Source of the DNA: Polyangium jinanense | Lineage (GTDB): Bacteria > Myxococcota > Polyangia > Polyangiales > Polyangiaceae | Direction of reading: 5' to 3' | DNA: 64,000 nt | NCBI RefSeq assembly: GCF_028435365.1 | Contig: NZ_JAGTJJ010000011.1 | Location: 1-64,000 of the forward strand | Part shown: one piece after another, positions 48,220 to 57,246 of the stretch | Layout: each line of letters starts with the position of its first letter | Numbering within the stretch: the first letter of the stretch is position 1 | Made by a program: the position numbers and the translations under genes | Notes under the pieces: generated by a model | Databases searched by the model: none | What the model saw: the letters and a program-made list of their open reading frames with translations, nothing else | Told to the model about the DNA's origin: nothing

Positions 48220-49641
48220 ATGAGTGACGTGGCCCCGATTCCCAGTGCGTCGCGCATCGTGGACGAGACCTCCAGCGATGGGCCGAAGACTCTCCGCGCG
48301 GAGCTTCGCGAAATTGCGGCCCTCGGCGGACCCATCACGCTGAGCTTCGTCGCCAATCAGCTCCTCGGGTTCGTCGATACCGCCATGGTCGGCCGCCTCG
48401 GCGCCACGTCGCTCGCCGCCGTCGGCATCGGCAACGGCATCTTCTTCTCGATCACCGTGCTCTTCATGGGCCTCATCCTGGGCATGGATCCGCTCGTGTC
48501 CCAGGCCGAGGGCGCGGGCGATCGACACCGCGCCCGCGCCGTCCTCGGCCAGGCTGTGCGCCTCGGCTTCCTGCTGTCGGTCCCGTGCATGGCGCTCCTC
48601 GTCATCGCGGGCCTGCTCATTGGCCGCGCCGGCATCGACGCCGAAACCTCGCAGAGCGTCCTGCACTTCCTCCTCGGCCGCCTCCCCAACATCGTGCCTT
48701 TCCTCCTGATCACGGCGTGCCGCGTCTACCTCCAGGCCCGCGGCCTCACGCGCGCGCTCGTGTGGTCGGCCGTCTGGGCGAACGTCACGAACATCATCTT
48801 CAACATCCTCCTCATCTACGGCGACGACGGCCTCGTCGCCGTCGGCCTCCCGCGCGTCGGCTTGCCTGCGCTCGGCGTCCTCGGCTCGGGCCTCGCGTCG
48901 AGCCTCGCTTCGTTCGTCGCGTTCGGCGTCGTGTTCCGCGAGATCGTCCGGCGCGAGGGCGCGATCCGCGCCGAGGAGCTCCGCGTCGAGCGCGAGACCA
49001 CGCGTACCATCGTCCGCGTCGGCTGGCCCATCGGCACGCACTTGCTCGCGGAGGTCGGCGCCTTCTCGATCGCGGGCATCTTCGCTGGCTGGATTGGCCC
49101 TCAGGCGGCTGCGGGCCATCAGGTCGCGCTCTCCCTCGCGAGCCTCTCGTTCACCATCGCGCTCGGCATGTCGAACGCGACCTCCGTCCTCGTCGGCCGC
49201 GCCGTCGGCCGCGGTGATTCCACGGGGGCTCGCCACGTCGGCCTCGTCGGCATCGTCGCGACGTCCGGCGTGATGGGCCTCTCCGCCCTCCTCTTCGCCG
49301 CGGCTCCTGCGTTCTGCGCGCGGATCCTTTCGGACAAACCCGACGTCATCGAGGCCGCGATTCCGCTCATCCGCATCGCGGCGATCTTCCAGCTCGCGGA
49401 CGGCGCGCAGGCGGTCGCGGCGGGCGCGCTTCGGGGCACGGGGGACACGACGTCGGCGCGGAATGCGAACGTGGTCGGGTATTACGCGTTCGGCATTCCG
49501 CTCGCGCTCCTGCTCGGGTTCGCCGTCCGGATGGGCGCGGTGGGGATCTGGTGGGGGCTCACGGCGGCGCTCTTCGTCGTCGCGACGGCGCTCGTCGTCC
49601 GGTTCGCGCGGCTCACGCCGGCGCAAATGAAGCGCGTCTGA
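48220..49641 (+). CDS. MATE-family multidrug/toxin efflux transporter
   Basis: This 473-residue integral membrane protein has about twelve hydrophobic helices in two homologous halves. It shows conserved MATE features such as GGPITLSFVANQLLGFVDTAM (start) and ALRGTGDT (end). MATE proteins export cationic drugs or metabolites in exchange for Na+ or H+. The ATG at 48220 follows a purine-rich region with no close strong ribosome site. No regulator is adjacent; the sirtuin gene follows by 60 bp on the same strand, and co-transcription is possible. Substrate unknown. Confidence 0.92.
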   Translation: MSDVAPIPSASRIVDETSSDGPKTLRAELREIAALGGPITLSFVANQLLGFVDTAMVGRLGATSLAAVGIGNGIFFSITVLFMGLILGMDPLVSQAEGAGDRHRARAVLGQAVRLGFLLSVPCMALLVIAGLLIGRAGIDAETSQSVLHFLLGRLPNIVPFLLITACRVYLQARGLTRALVWSAVWANVTNIIFNILLIYGDDGLVAVGLPRVGLPALGVLGSGLASSLASFVAFGVVFREIVRREGAIRAEELRVERETTRTIVRVGWPIGTHLLAEVGAFSIAGIFAGWIGPQAAAGHQVALSLASLSFTIALGMSNATSVLVGRAVGRGDSTGARHVGLVGIVATSGVMGLSALLFAAAPAFCARILSDKPDVIEAAIPLIRIAAIFQLADGAQAVAAGALRGTGDTTSARNANVVGYYAFGIPLALLLGFAVRMGAVGIWWGLTAALFVVATALVVRFARLTPAQMKRV

Positions 49642-49700
49642 GGGGCCGACCTTGCGGTCTTCCAAGGGTGGCCCCAGAGGCGCGCTCTTCGGAGGCGTTC

Positions 49701-50471
49701 ATGACGAGCCACCTTTCCAGAACCATCGTTCAAATCGCTCGCTTCATCGATTCGAGCCGCCACCTCGTGGCCTTCACGGGCGCCGGCATCAGCACCGACT
49801 CGGGCATTCCGGATTTTCGCGGCCCTGACGGAGTCTGGACCCGCCGCGACGCGGGCCTCCCTCCGCCGCGTTTTCGGGTCCCGCCGAGCGGCGTCGAGCC
49901 GAATGCCTCGCACCTCGCGCTCGTCACCTTGCAGGAGCTCGGCCTGCTCGCCTACCTCATCACGCAGAACACGGACAACCTCCACCGCCGCTCGGGCATC
50001 GACCCCGCGCGCCTGGCCGAGCTGCACGGCAATGGCGACCTCGTGCGTTGCCTCGCCTGCGACCGCCAGTTCACGCGGCGCGAGGTCGGCTGGGATCCGA
50101 GCCGGTTTGGCCCCGGCTATCGAACGTACGCGCCGGTGCGCGGCCAGCCGAAATGCCCCGGGTGCCAGGGCCGGCTCATTTCGTCGGTCGTCAATTTTGG
50201 CGATCCGGTCCCCACGCGTGAGCTCACCGAGGCCCGAAATCACGCCGAGGCTTGCGACCTCATGCTCGTCCTCGGCTCCTCGCTCGTGGTCAACCCCGCG
50301 GCGGCGCTCGTCGCGGTCGCGATCGAATCGGGCGCGCGCGTGATCCTCGTCAATCGCGGCGAGACCCCGTACGACCCCTACGTCGATCTGCGCGTCGAAG
50401 CCGGGATCGGCGATGTCCTGCCGCCTGCCGTCGAGCGGGTCAGCCGACGGAGGCGCCGCGTGCCTGCCTAG
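49701..50471 (+). CDS. NAD+-dependent protein deacylase (Sir2 family)
   Basis: This 256-residue protein has the full sirtuin set: GAGIS (near 29), PDFRG, QNTDNLH, the catalytic His in LHGN (near 112), a zinc site formed by two Cys pairs (CLAC and CPGC), and GSSLVV in the NAD fold. It removes acyl groups from lysines using NAD+. The longer open frame is not used; the ATG at 49701 has GGAGG six bases upstream. It is likely co-transcribed with the MATE transporter gene. Preference for acetyl or longer acyl groups cannot be fixed. Confidence 0.93.
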   Translation: MTSHLSRTIVQIARFIDSSRHLVAFTGAGISTDSGIPDFRGPDGVWTRRDAGLPPPRFRVPPSGVEPNASHLALVTLQELGLLAYLITQNTDNLHRRSGIDPARLAELHGNGDLVRCLACDRQFTRREVGWDPSRFGPGYRTYAPVRGQPKCPGCQGRLISSVVNFGDPVPTRELTEARNHAEACDLMLVLGSSLVVNPAAALVAVAIESGARVILVNRGETPYDPYVDLRVEAGIGDVLPPAVERVSRRRRRVPA

Positions 50472-50530
50472 TGTTTGACACCATCCGAATGAGCCTTGCA
50501 GCGCCTGGGGAGCTCGGATACGCGTTGCGG

Positions 50531-51238
50531 ATGCGGCCCGTCCTCCTCTCGATCGCCTACGCGCTCACGCTTGCCATTGCGTCTGCCTGTTCGAAAGGAA
50601 AACCCATGCCGCGTCCGAACGTGACGATCCCCTCCGCGATGCAGGGGCACCCGCTCGCCCGCGAGGCGCCGCCGGGGCATGCGTTCGTCTACGACTCGAG
50701 CGTCGTCTTCCACGAGAAGATCGGGCCGTCCGATCCCGAGTTCCGCGTCGTCGTCCTCGAGGCAACGCTCGAAGGAACGTACGTCAATGAGACCTACCGG
50801 GCGACGCGCCTGGGCCATGCGACGATGCAACCCGATGCCCAGGGCTGGGACATCTTGCCCATCGACGGCAAGCTCACGGTCACCGAAACATCGGTGCGCG
50901 TCGAGCTGGCTGGCGATGAAGCCAAGTGGAATGGTGAGTATTTGACGGCTGCCGAGGCGCAGCAGCGACAGTGGGCAAACGCGCCGAAAAATGAGGCCAA
51001 GGACGGGGGCACCGCGCCCCCGTCCCCGTGCCAGCGTTACAGCGATTGCACCTGCGCGCTCGACGCGGCGGCCACGCTGAAGGGCGGGGATAACCCCTTT
51101 CGCAAGGCCTGCGACGAGTCCAAGGGCTTACTCCTGCGCGCGCCGGACGATCCGAAGGTGTGCACCTACGGCCTCTCCGTGCATCGGGAGCTCGCGCCGA
51201 AGCTCGGTTATACCGTCCCGGCCGCTTGCGCCGAGTGA
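50531..51238 (+). CDS. Lipoprotein of unknown function
   Basis: This 235-residue lipoprotein has a signal peptide ending IASAC (Cys20). The mature region has a beta-rich first half (FVYDSSVVFHEKIG and following) and a Cys-containing second half (CQRYSDCTCALDAA). No family is recognised. A perfect 10-bp hairpin (51001-51025) is embedded in the code for KDGGTAPPSPC. The gene ends inside the end of the convergent RibD-like gene, a 31-bp coding overlap. The ATG at 50531 starts the signal peptide; ATG at 50490 is an alternative. Confidence 0.72.
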   Translation: MRPVLLSIAYALTLAIASACSKGKPMPRPNVTIPSAMQGHPLAREAPPGHAFVYDSSVVFHEKIGPSDPEFRVVVLEATLEGTYVNETYRATRLGHATMQPDAQGWDILPIDGKLTVTETSVRVELAGDEAKWNGEYLTAAEAQQRQWANAPKNEAKDGGTAPPSPCQRYSDCTCALDAAATLKGGDNPFRKACDESKGLLLRAPDDPKVCTYGLSVHRELAPKLGYTVPAACAE

Positions 51239-51753
51239 CCGACCGCGTACTGCAGCAGCAACACGCCATTGCGGTACACCTTCGTCGACAAGAGCGTGAG
51301 GTTCACATGCGCGGGCAACCGCGAAACCAGCGGAATGCCTGCGCCGAGCAGCAGCGGGTTCAACTTGATCAAGAGCTCGTCGACGACGCCCTCGGCGAGC
51401 AGCATCCCTGCGAGCTCTCCGCCGCCGGCCAGATAGATGGGTTTCCCCTCTTCTGCCTTCAGCTTCCGGACGACACCGACGGCGTCCTCCGCGACGACCT
51501 TCACGCGCGGATTCGGGCTCTCCAGCGTCCGCGAAAACACGTACGTCTCCATCATCGGATACGGATCCGTGACCCCGAGCTTCAGCCCGATGTCGTATGT
51601 GCGGCGCCCCATCAGGACCACGCCGTAGCCCGCCCACGACGCGAGGTAATCGTCGACGTGCGGCCCTTCGTTGACGAAACAATCGAACGAATGGTCTTCG
51701 CGCGCGATGAAGCCGTCGACCGTGACGGCGACGTGATACACGACTTTTCTCAT
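51208..51753 (-). CDS. RibD C-terminal / dihydrofolate reductase-family protein
   Basis: This 181-residue protein has the RibD_C/DHFR-like fold: MRKVVYHVAVTVDGFIA (start), LMGRRTYDIG, and the nucleotide-binding loop YLAGGGELAGMLL (near 120). Such proteins are NADPH-dependent reductases of unknown substrate. The ATG at 51753 has GGAGATCGG upstream. An 8-bp hairpin lies 16 bases upstream of the start. The 3' end overlaps the convergent lipoprotein gene, so expression of both may interfere. Confidence 0.85.
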   Translation of the reverse strand: MRKVVYHVAVTVDGFIAREDHSFDCFVNEGPHVDDYLASWAGYGVVLMGRRTYDIGLKLGVTDPYPMMETYVFSRTLESPNPRVKVVAEDAVGVVRKLKAEEGKPIYLAGGGELAGMLLAEGVVDELLIKLNPLLLGAGIPLVSRLPAHVNLTLLSTKVYRNGVLLLQYAVGHSAQAAGTV

Positions 51754-52077
51754 ACCGATCTCCAGACACACGCCGGCCCAACCTGCCGGCGTCTGAACAG
51801 GCAGCAACCACGGTTTCGGAATCCGCCACGAGCAGACGACCGGCGCTCGACTTCCACCCATCCCATCCACGATGGACGGACGGGGAGGAACAGCGGTGTT
51901 CGCAATGGCGGGGGCTCGTGCTCAGCGCGTGGAGATCATAGACGACGCTTCGTCAGCGTCGCGGCGACCTTACCCACCCCCCGCGGGCCTTGCAAGAGAA
52001 TTCTTTATCTCCCCGTACGGTTCGTCCCGACAGCATCATTTCGTCATCCGATTGTTTGTGGACAAAACGTTTCGTCG
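51754..52077. other. Divergent intergenic region, 324 bp
   Basis: This gap holds the promoters of the RibD-like gene (minus) and the trehalose gene (plus). A hairpin with 8-bp arms (ACGCCGGC/GCCGGCGT, 51770-51792) lies in the leader of the reductase gene. The stretch 51980-52070 is relatively AT-rich (with AATTCTTTATC), suiting a promoter for the trehalose gene. I see no gene, and no clear sigma-70 boxes can be named. Confidence 0.5.
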
Positions 52078-54279
52078 ATGCCACCCTCCCCGGTCATGGC
52101 CCGCCTGCTCCTCGTTTCGAACCGTCTGCCCGTCACCGTGAAGGTCGAGCATGGCGAGGTCCTCGTCACCCGCAGCGCGGGAGGCCTCGCGACCGGCATG
52201 AAGGGGCCTCACGAGCGCTCCGGGGGCCTCTGGCTCGGCTATCCCGGCGACGTCTCGCGCCTCCAGCCCGATCAGCGCGCCGCCCTCGAAGCGCGCCTGG
52301 AAGAGCTCCGCTACGTCCCGCTCCACCTCTCGCCGGGCGAGGTCTCCAGGTTTTACGAGGGATTCTCCAATGGCGTCCTCTGGCCGCTCTTCCATTACAT
52401 GCTCGATCGTGTCCCGCTCGGCGGCGAGCGCGACTGGGAGAGCTACCGCCGCGTGAACGAGCGATTCGCCGACCTCGTCGCCGCCCACCACCGCGAAGGC
52501 GACATCGTCTGGGTCCACGACTATCAGCTCATGCTCGTCCCCGGCCTCCTGCGAAAGAAAATCCCGAACGCGCGGATCGGTTTTTTCCTCCACATCCCTT
52601 TTCCCTCTTCAGAAGTCTTCCGCATCCTCCCCTGGCGCACGCAGCTCCTCGAAGGCCTGCTCGGCGCCGATCTCATCGGGTTTCACACACTCTCGTATCT
52701 GCGCCATTTCGCGTCCGCGCTCCTCCTCGTGAACGGCCTCGAAGCCAACGTCGATCGAGTCTTCACCGAGGGCCGAGAGGTCCGGCTCGGCGCCTTTCCC
52801 ATGGGCATCGACGCCGCCGCGCTCTCCACCCTCGCCGGCTCGCCCGAGGTCGCCGCCGAGGCGCAGGCCTTCCGCCAGCCGGGCCAGCGCATTCTGCTCG
52901 GCATCGACCGCCTCGATTACACGAAAGGCATCCCGCGCCGCCTCCTTGCCCTCGAGCGCCTCCTCGAACGCGAGCCCTCCTTGCGCGGCAAGGTCCGCCT
53001 CGTCCAGGTCACCGTCCCCTCGCGCACGAACGTCGAGGCCTATCAGGGCTTCCGCAGCCGGGTCGACGAGCTCGTGGGCCGCATCAACGGCGCCTACGCC
53101 ACGGTCCATTCGGTGCCCATTCACTCCATGTATCGCTCCTTCAACGAACGCCAGCTCGCCTCGCTTTATCGCGCGGCCGACGTCATGCTCGTCACGCCCT
53201 TGCGCGACGGCATGAATCTCGTCGCCAAGGAGTTCGTCGCGTCCCGCACCGACGAGGACGGCGTCCTCGTCCTCAGCGAGCTTGCCGGCGCCGCCTCCGA
53301 GCTCGCCGACGCCTTGCTCGTCAATCCGTACGACATCGGCGGCGTCGCGGCCGCCCTCAAGCGCGCCCTCACCATGCCCGAAAACGAGCGGCGCCAGCGC
53401 ATGCAAAACCTCCGGCAGCACGTCCTCGAGCACGACGTCCACGGCTGGGCACAGAGCTTCCTCTCCACGCTCGAAGAGCAATCCGAGGCATCTCATGGAC
53501 GCGCCCTCGGCGCGACCACGTCCGCGGCCCTCGAAGTCCTCACGACCGAGCTCCGCCAAGCGCCGCGCCTCACCTTGCTCCTCGATTACGACGGCACCCT
53601 CGTCCGATTCGCCCGCGCTCCCGACCAAGCCGCGCCCGATCCGGACCTCCGGCACCTGCTCACGGCCCTCGCGCGACGCCCCGGCACGCGCGTGCACGTC
53701 GTCAGCGGCCGGTCGCGCGACGCCCTCGAACGCTGGCTCGGCGACCTGCCCATTTCGCTCGCAGCCGAGCACGGCTTCTGGACGCGCGACGCAGAGGCGC
53801 GGGAATGGCGGGCCCGCAAGAACATCCCTTCCGATTGGAATGCGAAATTCCTGCCCTTGCTCCGCCAGTTCGTCGCCCGCACCCCGGGCGCATTGCTCGA
53901 AGAAAAGAACGCCTCCCTGACCTTCCATTACCGCATGGCCGACCCTGAGTTCGGCGTGCTCCAGGCCAAGGACCTACGACTCCACCTCGGCGATCTGCTC
54001 AAGAACACGCCCGTCGAGATCCTCCCCGGCGACAAGACCGTCGAAATCCGCCCCATGGGCGCGGGGAGCGGCGCGCTCGTCGCCTCCTTGCTCGAACGCG
54101 CTCCCCCCGGCGCCCGCCTCGTCGCGCTCGGCGACGACCTCGTCGACGAGGAAATGTTCGCCGCGCTCCCCGCGCCGCACGTCGCCATGCACGTCGGCCC
54201 GCGCCCGAGCCGCGCTCCCTACCGTTTGTCCGGGCCCGCGGCCGCTCGCGCCTTCCTCCAGGCCATTGCCGCGGACTAA
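52078..54279 (+). CDS. Bifunctional trehalose-6-phosphate synthase/phosphatase (OtsA-OtsB fusion)
   Basis: This 733-residue fused enzyme makes trehalose from UDP- (or GDP-)glucose and glucose-6-phosphate. The N-terminal GT20 synthase domain (about 5-460) shows RLPVTV at the start, [20 protein letters not shown] and [14 protein letters not shown]. The C-terminal HAD phosphatase (about 485-733) has DYDGTLV (motif I, near 501), SGRSRDAL (motif II) and [10 protein letters not shown] (motif IV). Trehalose protects against osmotic and drying stress, which suits a soil bacterium. The ATG at 52078 or 52096 could be the start; neither has a strong ribosome site. The upstream open frame is not coding. 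Confidence 0.93.
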   Translation: MPPSPVMARLLLVSNRLPVTVKVEHGEVLVTRSAGGLATGMKGPHERSGGLWLGYPGDVSRLQPDQRAALEARLEELRYVPLHLSPGEVSRFYEGFSNGVLWPLFHYMLDRVPLGGERDWESYRRVNERFADLVAAHHREGDIVWVHDYQLMLVPGLLRKKIPNARIGFFLHIPFPSSEVFRILPWRTQLLEGLLGADLIGFHTLSYLRHFASALLLVNGLEANVDRVFTEGREVRLGAFPMGIDAAALSTLAGSPEVAAEAQAFRQPGQRILLGIDRLDYTKGIPRRLLALERLLEREPSLRGKVRLVQVTVPSRTNVEAYQGFRSRVDELVGRINGAYATVHSVPIHSMYRSFNERQLASLYRAADVMLVTPLRDGMNLVAKEFVASRTDEDGVLVLSELAGAASELADALLVNPYDIGGVAAALKRALTMPENERRQRMQNLRQHVLEHDVHGWAQSFLSTLEEQSEASHGRALGATTSAALEVLTTELRQAPRLTLLLDYDGTLVRFARAPDQAAPDPDLRHLLTALARRPGTRVHVVSGRSRDALERWLGDLPISLAAEHGFWTRDAEAREWRARKNIPSDWNAKFLPLLRQFVARTPGALLEEKNASLTFHYRMADPEFGVLQAKDLRLHLGDLLKNTPVEILPGDKTVEIRPMGAGSGALVASLLERAPPGARLVALGDDLVDEEMFAALPAPHVAMHVGPRPSRAPYRLSGPAAARAFLQAIAAD

Positions 54280-54286
54280 CAGGCTG

Positions 54287-55291
54287 TTAGCCGCGCGGGC
54301 ACTTCCGCATCACCCTCTCGGGTGGTGCGAGTCCGGCGGGAATCAACCCGTGCGCGTCGAGCGATCGCACGATTCGTGTCGTCCCCGAAATCCCCTCGCC
54401 CCGCGCCGCCTCGATCCGCGCCGCCGCCTGATGCCACGCGGGCACGTACCTCAAGGCCGGCGGCAAATGCCTCGTCCCGTGCAGCGCGCCGAGGGCGAGC
54501 TCGTACGCGCGTTTTGCTTCCGCGTCCCAGGGCAAACCCACCGCGCTCCGCCACCGCTCCGGCAAGAGCCCCGCGCAAAGCCTCGCGGCCCCGCGCATGT
54601 AGGGCGGCCCAAACAGCACCCGCAGGATATCTCGCGCCATATCCCCGAGCTCGAGCTCTCCCTCCACCATCCCCTCGAAATACCGGTCGAAGCTCTCCCA
54701 GTCCGGCGGCAATTGCTCCGGGTGCAAACCCACCGCGGCGCCCCAGCGCTTCGACTCCTCGTAAAACTGCGCCCGCTCATTCCGATCGAGCGGCTCGATG
54801 GCCGCCTCGTACGTGGTGATCGCCCCTTGCACCAGCGTCGCGAACACCCATTGCATGGCGGCCGGATCGTTCGCGCGATACCGCTGCCCTGCCCTTCCTT
54901 CGCTCGAACGCGCGGAGATCCTCCCGCGAACGCGCTCGTGGAGCTGGAAGATCCGCCCCCCCACCTCGAGTGACATCGAAACGTCCCCGAAAACGAGCGC
55001 ATGCGTCGCGTACACCGTCCGCCGCGTCCTCGCCATCAGCTTCGTTTGATAATCGCTGAACCGCCCCACGCCCTCGGCCACCTCGGGCAGGAGCACCTCC
55101 AGAACGACCGCCGGCGGAATGGCGGCCAGCATCGCCCATTCCCGCCAGATTCGCCGCACCATCCCGTCCTGCGCGAAGAGCCCCTCCACCGGGCCCTCCG
55201 CATGCTCACGCGCGTACGCGAGGCAACGCTCCTTCCGCTGTCTGTCCTGCTCGAAAGCCTTCGTGGAAAGGGGAGAGACGTCTGGGGCCAT
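54287..55291 (-). CDS. DUF2236 (MpaB/Lcp-like) oxygenase-family protein
   Basis: This 334-residue soluble helical protein fits DUF2236 (now the oxygenase MpaB/Lcp family). It has GMVRRIWREWAMLAAIPPAVVLEVLLPEV near the start and DPAAMQWVFATLVQGAITTYEA in the middle, where a His or Lys would ligand the b-type haem in related latex-clearing proteins. The typical haem His is not certain from sequence alone. The function is therefore tentative. Its end lies 8 bp from the convergent trehalose gene, with a CAGGCTGTTA repeat fragment in between. The DUF2809 gene follows it upstream. Confidence 0.75.
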   Translation of the reverse strand: MAPDVSPLSTKAFEQDRQRKERCLAYAREHAEGPVEGLFAQDGMVRRIWREWAMLAAIPPAVVLEVLLPEVAEGVGRFSDYQTKLMARTRRTVYATHALVFGDVSMSLEVGGRIFQLHERVRGRISARSSEGRAGQRYRANDPAAMQWVFATLVQGAITTYEAAIEPLDRNERAQFYEESKRWGAAVGLHPEQLPPDWESFDRYFEGMVEGELELGDMARDILRVLFGPPYMRGAARLCAGLLPERWRSAVGLPWDAEAKRAYELALGALHGTRHLPPALRYVPAWHQAAARIEAARGEGISGTTRIVRSLDAHGLIPAGLAPPERVMRKCPRG

Positions 55292-55303
55292 TGCATCAAC
55301 GTA

Positions 55304-55726
55304 TCACGGAGGCCGCTCCCTCCGCAGCCTCCCTGCGCGCTCGATCCCGACCCCCGCGATCACACCGGCCGCGTAATAAATGAGGTCCATCGCATGGAAT
55401 CCATGTCCAAGCGCGAGCCCACCGAGCCGCGTCGCGCGGATCGCATCGATCCACGGCGCGTGATAGAGCTGACTGGCTTCGATTGCGTAACAAAAGATCA
55501 GCGCGGCGGTTGACGCTTGCGCGGTCCCGGACGCAGGAGCGACGAGCCCCACGAGCCAGAAGCTCATCGTGGCATAAAGCGCGTCCCCCGCGCCCTTCGA
55601 GAGCCACGCGGGCAGCCCCGGGATGTTCCGCGAAAGCAAGCCGAGCCCGATCGTCACGAGCACGAGCGCCGCGGAAAGCCCACGCGAACGACGGCACTCG
55701 GTTCTTCTCGACGAATGCTCGGCCAT
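55304..55726 (-). CDS. DUF2809 membrane protein
   Basis: This 140-residue protein has four predicted membrane helices and the pattern YATMSFWLVGLVAP ... YAIEASQLYHAPWID typical of DUF2809, a family of small inner-membrane proteins with unknown function. The ATG at 55726 overlaps the stop of the Ser/Thr kinase gene (TGATG), and the next gene starts 12 bp downstream, so kinase, DUF2809 and MpaB-like genes appear to form one operon. A TTG at 55735 is an alternative start inside the kinase gene. Confidence 0.78.
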   Translation of the reverse strand: MAEHSSRRTECRRSRGLSAALVLVTIGLGLLSRNIPGLPAWLSKGAGDALYATMSFWLVGLVAPASGTAQASTAALIFCYAIEASQLYHAPWIDAIRATRLGGLALGHGFHAMDLIYYAAGVIAGVGIERAGRLRRERPP

Positions 55727-57234
55727 CAAAGGCAATGCCGCTTGTACTTCTTTCGACCGGACGCATCGATGAAAAAAGGCGGATCGCAGCCATCCCTCGG
55801 CGCGGCCGTCTTCACGCGCGTCGTCGTCGAGCGCGGCGGCGCGGTCACGCTGGGTGAAAGGGTGGGCGCCGCCGATACGACGCTCGTGGCGGAAGGCGCC
55901 GGCGTGGGCGTTGCGGAAGGCGCGCTCGGGACCACGGATTCGGGCGCGGTGAGGCTCGCCGCCATCGAAGGCGCGCCCTGCGCAGACGCCGCGCTCTCGG
56001 GGCTCCCCCGCAGCAGAACGACGATCAGCGCCACCACGAGTATCCCGACGAGCCCGACGAGCCCGAGCACCACGGGCGTCACGCGTCGCTCGGGCGTATT
56101 CGCCGGCGCCGCATTCTGCGACTCCGTGTTCGCCACCGAAACCGCCGTCACCGCCGCTACCGGCGCCGGCGGCACGGGCGTGTCGAGCAGCGTCACCTCC
56201 TCGCGGCTAGGCACCAACTTCGCCGGCTCCTTCGCGAGCGGGGGCAACGACGTGCGGCGCTCCTCGCTCTCGATCGCCTGAATCAATCGCGCCCGCTCGG
56301 CGAGCATCTCCCCCGCCATCTCCTCGACCCACGCGCCGATCTCCGACGGCGTCGCCAGCGGCCCGCACGCCTCGAGCGCCATCGCCATTTCGAGCGCCGT
56401 GGCGTATCGCGCGTCCGCGTCCCGTCGCAGCGCGCGCAGCGTGACCTCGTCGAAACACGTCGGCAGATCGGCCACGCGTTTGCTCGGCGCCTCGACCTCG
56501 GCTTCGAGCAGGCGCACGAGCGCGAGATCCTCCGACGCCCCCGCATACAGCCGCCGGCACGTGAGCGTCTCCCACAGCACGACGCCCGCCGCATACACAT
56601 CCGCCCGCCGATCGAGCACCTCGCCGCGGAGCTGCTCGGGCGACATGTACGCGAGTTTGCCCTTGATCGTATGGTCGCTCGTCACGTGCGCCCGCCCGGC
56701 CGCGCGCGCAATGCCGAAGTCGAGCACGCGCGAAACGCCGTCCGCGCCGACGAGCACGTTCTGCGGCGACACATCACGATGCACCACGCCGAGCGGCTCG
56801 CCCCGCGCGTCCTTGGCCTCGTGCGCCGCGTGCAACCCTCGCAGCGCGTTCGACAGCACCGCGGCCACGATGCGCGGCGGGATCTTTTGCTTGCGCTTGC
56901 TCGCCGCACTGATGAGCCGCGACAAGGGCTCGCCGTGCACGTACTCCATCACCAGGAAGACCTCGCCTTCCTGCGACACCACGTCGAGCGTGCCTACCAC
57001 GTTTGGATGCCGGATCCGCGCTGCGATCCGCGCCTCGTCCGTGAACATCGCGACGACCTCGGCGATCCGCGCGTGCCATGGATGGAGGCGCTTGATCGCC
57101 ACCGTCCGCAAAAATCCCTCGTCTCCGATGAGCCGCCCGAGATGCACCGTGGCCATGCCACCCGCGGCGATCTCGTCGTACACGCGGTAGCGGCCCAGAA
57201 TGAGCGCCCGGGGCGAGCCGCGTTCGGCTTCCAT
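55726..57234 (-). CDS. Transmembrane Ser/Thr protein kinase
   Basis: This is a 502-residue Hanks-type kinase. The kinase domain (about 12-280) has EIAAGGMATVHLG (Gly loop), VAIKRL (ATP Lys), HRDVSPQNV (catalytic loop; Ser in place of the usual Lys), DFGIARA and MSPEQ. One membrane helix (VVLGLVGLVGILVVALIVVLL, near 385-407) is followed by a Ser/Ala/Pro-rich exterior. The protein ends in a conserved-looking tail (DGCDPPFFIDASGRKKYKRHC) with two Cys residues that could form a disulfide. The gene lies 12 bp downstream of the FHA-sigma-54 activator gene on the same strand, so the kinase may phosphorylate that protein or its partner. ATG at 57234. Confidence 0.93.
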   Translation of the reverse strand: MEAERGSPRALILGRYRVYDEIAAGGMATVHLGRLIGDEGFLRTVAIKRLHPWHARIAEVVAMFTDEARIAARIRHPNVVGTLDVVSQEGEVFLVMEYVHGEPLSRLISAASKRKQKIPPRIVAAVLSNALRGLHAAHEAKDARGEPLGVVHRDVSPQNVLVGADGVSRVLDFGIARAAGRAHVTSDHTIKGKLAYMSPEQLRGEVLDRRADVYAAGVVLWETLTCRRLYAGASEDLALVRLLEAEVEAPSKRVADLPTCFDEVTLRALRRDADARYATALEMAMALEACGPLATPSEIGAWVEEMAGEMLAERARLIQAIESEERRTSLPPLAKEPAKLVPSREEVTLLDTPVPPAPVAAVTAVSVANTESQNAAPANTPERRVTPVVLGLVGLVGILVVALIVVLLRGSPESAASAQGAPSMAASLTAPESVVPSAPSATPTPAPSATSVVSAAPTLSPSVTAPPRSTTTRVKTAAPRDGCDPPFFIDASGRKKYKRHCL

Positions 57235-57246
57235 GAAGCCCCGAGA

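Noticed and set aside
51160..52077. 306-codon upstream extension of the trehalose enzyme
   Set aside because: It runs antisense to the RibD-like gene and through an AT-richer promoter region; the family starts near [11 protein letters not shown].
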